Assembly: GCA_033977485.1 (NCBI GenBank)
Contig: CM066984.1
Coordinates: 44,089,100 to 44,153,099, forward strand
Length of the DNA: 64,000 nt
DNA from: Hydrangea macrophylla
Lineage: Eukaryota > Streptophyta > Magnoliopsida > Cornales > Hydrangeaceae
Direction of reading: 5' to 3'
Shown here: in pieces, positions 57,607-64,000 of the stretch
Numbering within the stretch: position 1 is the first letter of the stretch
How the letters are laid out: each line of letters starts with the position of its first letter
The notes under the pieces: generated by a model
What the model was told of the DNA's origin: nothing
The model's input: only the letters and a program-made list of their open reading frames with translations
The model's database searches: none
Position numbers and translations under genes: made by a program

Positions 57607-59232
57607 CTAACTAATGTCAGGCTCAAGGTCAGAGGAGATGATGCAAAACCAATGGCTTCCAAAGTTATTGGGGATAGTTATAAGAGGAATACCACACTTT
57701 TTAAGAATTATACTCAAGGAAAGATCTTTGGTGTTGGTAATTTCTATAACAGCCTCCATTTTTTTATTATCAAAAACAGGCGGAGGCCATGATTCAATAA
57801 AAGGGGTAGGGTCTAAGTGATGTTCTAATGAAGCTTTACTACCCTCCTCTTGTTCTAGAACAGAATCTATGGAGATGTGATCATATGAATTGGATTTCTG
57901 TTCTATGTACATTGATTTGGACTGGACTTGGATGAAGCTATCTATTTGGGCCTCAATATCATTATTACTCAAGAAGGTCAAGCAGTCTAGAAGATTACTA
58001 GCTTCTTGTTGAAGTTTAAAATCATCTAATGTGGGCCCAATATTTTCCAAGTCTTCTCTCAAAGAATTTTGAAATGTAAACTTTTGCGAATTACATGTGC
58101 TAGAATCCTTATCATCATCTTCTACAACACATTCTTTTTGTTCAATAGTGGGGTACACATAACTTTTAAGCTTGGGATGAGAGTTTTGATTGATAGCGAG
58201 GATAGGTGATGGGCAACTTGGTGACACCACCTCTTCGGCTGAAAGAGGTGAGGGTTCATGAATATCACATGAATCTAAATCGAATTTAGAATTTTCAATA
58301 ACGTCCTCCCTAGGATCACTATCAAAGGTAGGGGTAGAGTCAACCGGGAACTCATCATTTCCTAATTGCGTGTAATCACCTAAACTCTCATCATTTTTTA
58401 TAACCTCATTCTCATCCTTGTAGCTCTCCTCACTATATATGTCATCTATAGAGGTGCCCTGGACAAAGAGATTGTGAAACTTTATCAAGGCAGTGAAGGA
58501 GTTGGTGTCTGGGGTTGCATATTGAGGAGAAGATGGTTCTACAACTTCATGCTCAACAGTTTGGTTTTTGAATTCTTGTTGGGTTGTCACTTTCTCGAAT
58601 GAGTTGTTAACCTTATTCGGTATAAACCTGTCATTGTCCTCTAATTCCATTCCATTGTTAGTGTCTTGAAATTTAGGTTGTAGTGTTGAAGGACTGGTAT
58701 AGTTATCTAAAGGTTGGATAACATATGCTTGTTGATATCTAGTTTCTACTTTATCAAGTGCACTATCTAGCCTTTTCATTTCACTAAGTAGTAATTTTAA
58801 CATACCATTATCCTCAACTTGGTTATTCTCCTCATTATTACTATATGAAGTTTCGCCCCATTGTTGTTGGTAGTAATTCCCATCCCAATGTGTTTGTGGA
58901 CAAGACTTGCCAAAGGGAAAGTCTTGGTGCATTTGGTAATCGTGAGAACTACTATTATATCCTACACTATTATCTTGGTTATATCCCCATTGCAGTTGAT
59001 GGAACTCTCCATATGGAGGTTCTTGATATGTTTGATAATACGGGGGACTACCACTATTGTTTTCCCATTGTGGTAGTTGGTAGCACTCGGATTGATAATG
59101 CGCGTCATATGTGGGTGCTTGCCAACTTGGGGAATAACTATTTTGATTTTCAAGTGTGTACCTATTATTGGTGCTTATGTTGTATGGAGGGCAATATGGA
59201 TAAGACATGTTTATCCAAAAAAATTTAAACAA
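57607..59232 (-). CDS. 541-codon ORF of Athila-like element, function unknown
   Basis: An uninterrupted minus-strand ORF starting about 140 bp after the PBS. The second ATG (59208, MSYPYCPPYN) may be the true start, because MFKFFWIN is unlike what follows. Residues 9-140 are rich in Tyr, Gln, Asn, Ser and Pro with repeated QW, PQW, YYQ and PPY motifs, a low-complexity, prion-like or RNA-binding style of sequence. Residues about 145-170 (MLKLLLSEMKRLDSALDKVE) can form a coiled coil. The middle (200-440) is acidic. The C-terminus (KKMEAVIEITNTKDLSLSII... to SSDLEPDIS) is better ordered. No zinc knuckle, protease, RT or membrane segment is seen. It could be a diverged gag replacement. Intactness contrasts with every other element here. 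Confidence 0.7.
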   Translation of the reverse strand: MFKFFWINMSYPYCPPYNISTNNRYTLENQNSYSPSWQAPTYDAHYQSECYQLPQWENNSGSPPYYQTYQEPPYGEFHQLQWGYNQDNSVGYNSSSHDYQMHQDFPFGKSCPQTHWDGNYYQQQWGETSYSNNEENNQVEDNGMLKLLLSEMKRLDSALDKVETRYQQAYVIQPLDNYTSPSTLQPKFQDTNNGMELEDNDRFIPNKVNNSFEKVTTQQEFKNQTVEHEVVEPSSPQYATPDTNSFTALIKFHNLFVQGTSIDDIYSEESYKDENEVIKNDESLGDYTQLGNDEFPVDSTPTFDSDPREDVIENSKFDLDSCDIHEPSPLSAEEVVSPSCPSPILAINQNSHPKLKSYVYPTIEQKECVVEDDDKDSSTCNSQKFTFQNSLREDLENIGPTLDDFKLQQEASNLLDCLTFLSNNDIEAQIDSFIQVQSKSMYIEQKSNSYDHISIDSVLEQEEGSKASLEHHLDPTPFIESWPPPVFDNKKMEAVIEITNTKDLSLSIILKKCGIPLITIPNNFGSHWFCIISSDLEPDIS

Positions 59233-59396
59233 TAAAATTTTTATTTATTTATTTGTAAGAGAAAAAGTCCAAAGTTTTTTTTTTTTTTTTTTTTTTTTAA
59301 TTTTTAATTTTTTTGCAAAGTAAAAAAAAAATAACTTGGAAATAACTTAGTAAAATCCTAACCTAGTTGCCTTCCCCGGCAACGGCGCCAAAAACT
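59233..59396 (-). other. Athila-like PBS and short leader
   Basis: The PBS is at 59373-59390, six bases from the LTR end. The leader is only about 140 bp and includes a 24-bp poly-T run on the plus strand (about 59275-59298), i.e. poly-A in the transcript just before the ORF. Confidence 0.85.
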
Positions 59397-60024
59397 TGAC
59401 ACGACTAAAAAGTTGTGCGCTCTTGTGCAACACCTAGGTGTAGGTGATCGTGCAAGTAATATAGTACTGGAAGTCCAGGTCGATCCCACAGGGAAGGAAT
59501 AGGGAGAATGTCTACTAAGTTATAACCTAAAGAAAATGAAAAAGATGAATATACGGGTGGAGGTTCTAATGAATCCTACTTAACTAAATTAAACTAAATA
59601 ATAAACCAAAACTTATAGAAACATAACTAATTAAACAGATAAACTAAAGGTGTTGGAAATACGTGAATCCACATTGATCCTAACCATCTACCATGCACAT
59701 TCGTTAACGTTCTATGGAGTTCATTCCTTTTCAGCATTCCGTATTTTTCTAAAGTTAAAGAATCAATAGCCCTTTCATGACCGGGACTACATCATCACAG
59801 TTGATTTAAAATACTGGGAAGACGGTTTAAAACAATGGTAATTACTTGCACTCTAAACGGTGCTAGCATTCAAAGTGGTTTTCAAACGTCATTGAAGAAA
59901 AGGCCTTAAGGCTTTAAGTTCTAAAAACTGTTGTGACAAACTGAGCTTATAGGGACAATTTGATGATAGATTTCTAAAACAAAAAGTCATGGAATACTTA
60001 AAAGAATATCTCAGGAATCAACAA

Positions 60025-60146
60025 GTTCGATCAATCGAAGCGCTCTCGATCGATCGGACATCAGCATCCTTCAATCGATCGAAATGCCTTCGATCGCTTG
60101 ACTATGGCTCTGGTTCGATCGATCGAAATCCCTTCGATCTATCAAG
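60025..60146 (-). promoter_or_regulatory. TTCGATCGATCGAA array, downstream of TATA (5' LTR)
   Basis: Counterpart of 54530-54651; several units differ by single bases (TTCGATCAATCGAA, TTCGATCTATCAAG). Confidence 0.6.
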
Positions 60147-60563
60147 CCCAAGGTTTCTAATGAATGCATGGCAGAGGTTTGGAATCAATGTTTCATCACA
60201 TATTCCAAACGTCTAAACTACGGAAACATAATAAAACTAATACAGAAACAGTAAAACCAAACAATCATAACAACTATACCAATAAACAATCAAATGCGAT
60301 AAAGGAATAGAAAAACCTGGAAATAATCTGAAATTAACTTGTAATAATCATGAAGTCCACTTGAATCTTCAATAATCATCAATATATTAATGAAAACGAG
60401 GAAGAAAAAGATGAATCTAACCTAATCTACTCCTAATCTAACCCTAAAACTACCCTAAACTGTTGTTTTTCGCGTTCTGGAGCGTCCTCTCTTCGTCTGG
60501 CGTCAAAACGACTTATATATAGGGTTCCTGCAGAGTTTACACAACTTTTGGGTGAATATAAAG

Positions 60564-60632
60564 TTTGATCGATCGAGCTTAGTTCGATCGATCGGAGGTT
60601 CGATCGATTGAACTCTCCTCAATCGCTTGAAC
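60564..60632 (-). promoter_or_regulatory. TTCGATCGATCGAA array, upstream of TATA (5' LTR)
   Basis: Counterpart of 55056-55125, 40-110 bp upstream of TATATATAAG (60513-60521): TTTGATCGATCGAG, TTCGATCGATCGGA, TTCGATCGATTGAA, CTCAATCGCTTGAA. Confidence 0.6.
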
Positions 60633-61033
60633 TTCTCTGATTTTGACAACTCTGCGCACTGATGGGAGAATGGCCATAACTTTTCACTCGGACCTTGGAT
60701 TGACCTCCCGTTTGCGGCCACGCGACCATAACTCAAAGATCTACATTTTATATCTCTGGGAAAAGCTTCAAAATCTGAAGTATTCATTGTCAAAAATGGC
60801 ATTTTCCCAGCTGCTTCTGTTGTTCAATTCACCAGAATCACTTTTCTTTTGCTCCACTTCATTGATTTACTTCCTAATACCTATAAAACAATGCAAAAAC
60901 ATATATTTTAGCATTAACACAATAAAAAGAACGTTGTTATTAGAATGCACCTAAATGTAGGGACTTTGGGGATAAAAATATGCATAAAGGACCATGTAAT
61001 ACGCTATGAATATGCACTTTTCACCTCGAATCA

Positions 61034-61700
61034 AAGATCCATACCTACAAGCGCCCACGAAACCTATGTCTGTCCAAGATTGGATTTGTGCATTGGATGA
61101 CCTGGCCATGAGGAATCTTTTTAATGAAGAAGGCAGTAAGACCGAGGAGAGCGGTCCAAAGAAGATCATGGAAGTGAAGATTGGGAAAGATCAGATGAGA
61201 TAAATAATGAACGAAGAAATAAAGGGAGATAAATCAAGGAAGGAGAAGCTGGAAAATGGAGGAGAGACAGAACCAGGGGATTCGCCAATAGGTCCTCGAG
61301 TCTAGTGATAGGATTCCCCTACCCCGGAAGTCTGTAATGGCCAGTATGAGCAAAACTCTTTAAATTTATGCTAATCAATGAAAATGACTGATTCTGCTTA
61401 CTTGATTGCGCTTAATAATTACAATAACTGTGGAAAAGGAAATGAACCAGCATGCAAAATCATTGAGGAAACCTTGACAATTGACTTAGGAAATGTAGAA
61501 GATTCTCAAAGTGATTCTTTCCATATTTCACTCAATAAAGATAAAAGCATAAACTTGATCTCATTACTAAAAGAATATAAGGATGTTTCACATGGTCCTA
61601 TAATCATATGCCAAGAATAATTCAAAGCTTATCCAACATCACCACTTATACCAAGCCTAAAAGATGAGCTCACAGTCTAGAGCCATAAACTTGGTCCCTG
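61034..61700 (+). pseudogene. B2 polyprotein linker remnant; RT to integrase deleted
   Basis: Resumes the B2 frame after the insertion: KDPYLQAPTKPMSVQDWICA, MRNLFNEEG, an acidic tail with stops, then MTDSAYLIALNNYNN, KIIEETLTIDLGNVEDSQ and ISLLKEYKDVS (61378-61600). These match B1 15640-16320 in order. Directly after the RT entry block EYKDVS the sequence degenerates and the RT, both RNase H domains and integrase are absent. Confidence 0.75.
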
Positions 61701-63335
61701 AGCGATAGCCTGATGTTTTAAATAAACTTTTTATTCAAAAAAAAAATTTGATGATGAAAAGAGAAAAAGAAAGAGAAATAGAACTCGCTAGGATGAAAAC
61801 CCGAAAGGGCGCCTAGGCAAAAAAAAAAAAAAAAAGAGAGAAGAAGAAAGATGCGTGTTGGTTTCAAAATCCGAATCCTATCCAATCAAAATCATGAATA
61901 GTAGAGTGTGAGGCAGAGAAGAGAAAGGAAAAGGAAAGGAAAGAATAAATAAGATTAAAGATTCTTGAGCACTTCAAGTACATCATGAGTACAAGAATTG
62001 TCAAAAAAAAAAAAAAAACAAAACACAGAGAGATTTGGAGAGTTGATGATAGAGTATGATTAAAAGCACAATGCGCTATGAGGATGATAAGGATTGACTG
62101 GCCAGTGAAAACGGAAAAGAATCAACAGTCATAAAAAAAATAAAAAAATAAAAAAAGGAGAGAAGTTCATCATGCTATACAAAGTTTACCACAAGTGACA
62201 CGCACTCATTGGATCAAAATGGCAACATGGCTCGTAAAGCCCACAAATTCTTAAAGCCTTATTCTTTCAAGACCTCTAGAGTTGATGAACTACGTTTTGA
62301 CCTGATTCCCATTCGGGGATACGTAGGCAGCTTACAACGTTTGGTGACAATCGCACTCATACAATCAATCCTTGTACTTCTTTCAAGCCCCGACCGAACT
62401 ACTATAGGACCTGGCCTGATGCCCATTCGAGGATAAGTAGGTGGGTCTCCCAAGGCCCTCGGTCCGAAGAAGAAACCCAACCGATTCATAAAATTACCTT
62501 GAAAGCCTGGGGCAAATTATCATTTGCCCAGAAGCCACGTCACCTCTCTCAAACCAGGGGCAAACTTTGTTTGCCTAGCATTCCCAAGCCCCCTATCAAA
62601 CTAGGGGCAAACTGTCATTTGCCAAATAAGATATCTCTGGGTTCACTGGCTTTCCGAATAAGGATCAAGTGTGGACATCCTGAAGATTCTTAAGGATAAG
62701 AGCTGATGGTTTTCATGCATAAATCTAAAATTGATTTAAGATGGAAAGAAACATGAAAAGAAGATTTCTTCATTATCATGAAGTCAATCGTAAAGGAAGA
62801 TGCAATGAAAAAACAAGTAGGAGAAAGATGAAAAAGAAAAAGAAAAAACTATGGGATGATAATTTTCTAAAATTAATCAGAAAAGCACAAATAAAAGAAA
62901 GCAGAATTAGTCACAAAATATGTGTGTCTCTGGTCAGTTTTGAGTCTACCTTCTTGGAATCCAAAATATACATTCCTCAGAGGGATCAACAAGAATTGGA
63001 AATTTCAAAAGAAGGGTAATAGCATGGAGGTCAGGAAGTCTGATCCCACTCCGCCAAGAAAATCGAATAGCGATTGAGTAATATTCTCAGAAAGAACAAA
63101 ATCAGATAAATATCCTCAGCAGATCAAGCTCTTAACCATACAAGCTAATCATCGGATGTACCGAAAAGCCTCTGAACTTGTCCATAGTCAAAAGGAGAAT
63201 CCGAGAGTGGAAAAGTGGTGTGATCTGGCTCATACTTCTTCCTCTTCTTACTCGAATTTACTGAACTCAATTCATAGCGAGCAGTCTATCAAAAAAAAAA
63301 TTGAAATAAGAAGCACATAAACATCTCTCCTTTAG
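61701..63335 (+). other. B2 post-pol spacer
   Basis: Corresponds to B1 19437-20113. The GGGGATACGTAGGCAG motif is at 62314-62330 and CGAGGATAAGTAGGTGGG at 62428-62445. AGGGGCAAACT blocks lie at 62555-62620. Several A-runs are present. A clear counterpart of the antisense coding region that starts at 20114 in B1 was not found before the window ends; a short Lys-rich minus-strand fragment near 63180-63290 is not interpretable. Confidence 0.5.
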
Positions 63336-63925
63336 GGTTAAACTAGCTCCGATCAAATCCTCGGTCTTGGTATAAATCATCTATCATAGCCTATAAGTCA
63401 CCAATCAAATCCTCGGTCTAGGTAAAAGTCATCTATCGCAGTCTATAAGTCACCGATCAAATCCTCAGTCTTGGTATAAGTCGTCTATCGTAGCCTATAA
63501 GTCACCGATCAAATCCTTGGTCTTGGTATAAGTCATCTATCGCAACCTATAAGTCACCAATCAAATCCTCGATCTTGGTATAAGTCGTCTATCGTAGCCT
63601 ATAAGTCATCGATCAAATCCTCGGTTTTGGTATAAGTTGTCTATCGCAGCTTATAAGTCACCGATCAATTCCTCGGTCTTGGTATAAGTCATCTATCGTA
63701 GCCTATAAGTCACTGATCAAATCCTTAGTCTTGGTATAAGTCATCTATCACAGCCTATAAGTCACCGAACAAATCCTCGATCTTGGTATAAGTCGTCTAT
63801 CGCAGCCTATAAGTCACCAATCAAGTCCTCAATCTTGGTATAAGTCGTCTATCGCAGCCTATGAGTCACTAATCAAAATCTTCGATCTTGGTATAAGTCG
63901 TCTATCGCAGCCTATAAGTCACCAA
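63336..63925. repeat. 52-bp tandem repeat array in B2 spacer
   Basis: About 11 contiguous copies of a 52-bp unit (CACCGATCAAATCCTCGGTC... to ...AGCCTATAAGT). Units alternate mostly in CATC/CGTC and CGCAG/CGTAG. The position in B2 (spacer after pol) parallels the 108-bp array of B1, with a period close to half of 108. Confidence 0.92.
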
Positions 63926-64000
63926 TCAAAATTCCCAGCCTCAAGCATAAAACATCGATCGCAGCCTGTATAAATTCAGAGTCATTAAATCTGGAATAAT

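Larger units (their letters stand above)
53902..61033 (-). mobile_element. Athila-like non-autonomous Ty3/gypsy element
   Basis: LTRs of 1629 bp (53902-55530, 3') and 1637 bp (59397-61033, 5') are flanked by a perfect AAGAT duplication (53897-53901, 61034-61038). The PBS (TGGCGCCGTTGCCGGGGA, minus strand 59373-59390) is complementary to the 3' end of plant tRNA-Asp, as in Athila. The PPT region reads AGTTGGGGGGTG (55531-55542) after a GGGACTAGCAACGAGC stem, also Athila-like. The 3.87-kb internal region has one long ORF and no RT, integrase or gag domain that I recognise. About nine differences in the first 240 bp of the two LTRs point to a fairly recent insertion. Confidence 0.92.
59397..61033 (-). 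repeat. Athila-like 5' LTR
   Basis: 1637 bp. TATA box at 60513-60521. Upstream array at 60564-60632, downstream array at 60025-60146, same units as the 3' LTR with scattered single-base changes. It drives the 541-codon ORF. Confidence 0.92.
47267..64000 (+). mobile_element. B2: Tat/Ogre-like element, deletion derivative (partial)
   Basis: A second member of family B: 5' LTR 47267-50743, PBS 50747-50764, leader, gag, linker, then post-pol spacer and a 52-bp tandem array; the 3' end is beyond the window. Compared with B1 it lacks the protease segment (between about 53760 and 53790) and everything from RT to integrase (near 61620-61700). It contains the Athila-like insertion 53902-61033. It must have relied on enzymes from a complete relative. 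Confidence 0.9.

Noticed and set aside
57607..59232. Host single-copy gene trapped between repeats
   Set aside because: It lies between paired LTRs with PBS, PPT and a perfect AAGAT duplication, at the position of an internal element ORF, so it belongs to the element.

Overview
This is nuclear DNA from a repeat-rich flowering plant. Almost everything identifiable is an LTR retrotransposon or its debris, stacked by nested insertion. Evidence is LTR pairs with TG..CA ends, 5-bp target-site duplications (TSDs), primer-binding sites (PBS), polypurine tracts (PPT) and Ty3/gypsy or Ty1/copia gag-pol remnants. I found no intact single-copy host gene and no tRNA or rRNA gene. The species cannot be fixed from the sequence. 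In this answer A, B, C and D name LTR families of the Ty3/gypsy Tat/Ogre type.

Layout. 1-4182: element A1 on the minus strand (leader plus 3.27-kb 5' LTR; the rest is off the left edge), inserted in the 3' end of element D, whose 3' LTR is 4672-5296. 5297-8121: unclassified repeat-derived DNA with microsatellites and ATCGAT palindrome arrays. 8122-47266: a TRIM split by a giant Tat/Ogre-like element, B1 (8153-46861, TSD GCTGC; about 22.6 kb after removing nested insertions). B1 carries degraded gag-pol (12.85-19.44 kb) with a second, archaeal-type RNase H typical of Tat. It also carries two antisense protein-coding regions: a DUF7745-like one (24.42 to 20.11 kb) and an intron-containing plant mobile domain (PMD) gene (40.81 to 24.98 kb). 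B1 was hit by a solo LTR of family A (21035-24270, TSD CATGT) and by gag-only element C (26212-39050, TSD ATAAT). The 5' LTR of C was in turn hit by a copia element (29809-38508, TSD CACGT/CACGA).

47267-64000: a second B-family element, B2, sits in the other LTR of the same TRIM. Its leader and gag remain, but the protease and RT-to-integrase segments are missing. It runs off the right edge and contains a non-autonomous Athila-like element (53902-61033, TSD AAGAT) with one uninterrupted 541-codon reading frame of unknown function.

Most striking are short palindrome arrays beside promoters. B LTRs carry GGCACTCA/TGAGTGCC repeats just upstream of the TATA box, and the same repeats lie upstream of both antisense coding regions of B1. 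The copia and Athila-like elements, which are not related in this region, both carry TTCGATCGATCGAA arrays upstream and downstream of their TATA boxes. The unclassified 6.2-6.8-kb region has a similar layout with CCAATCGATTGG.
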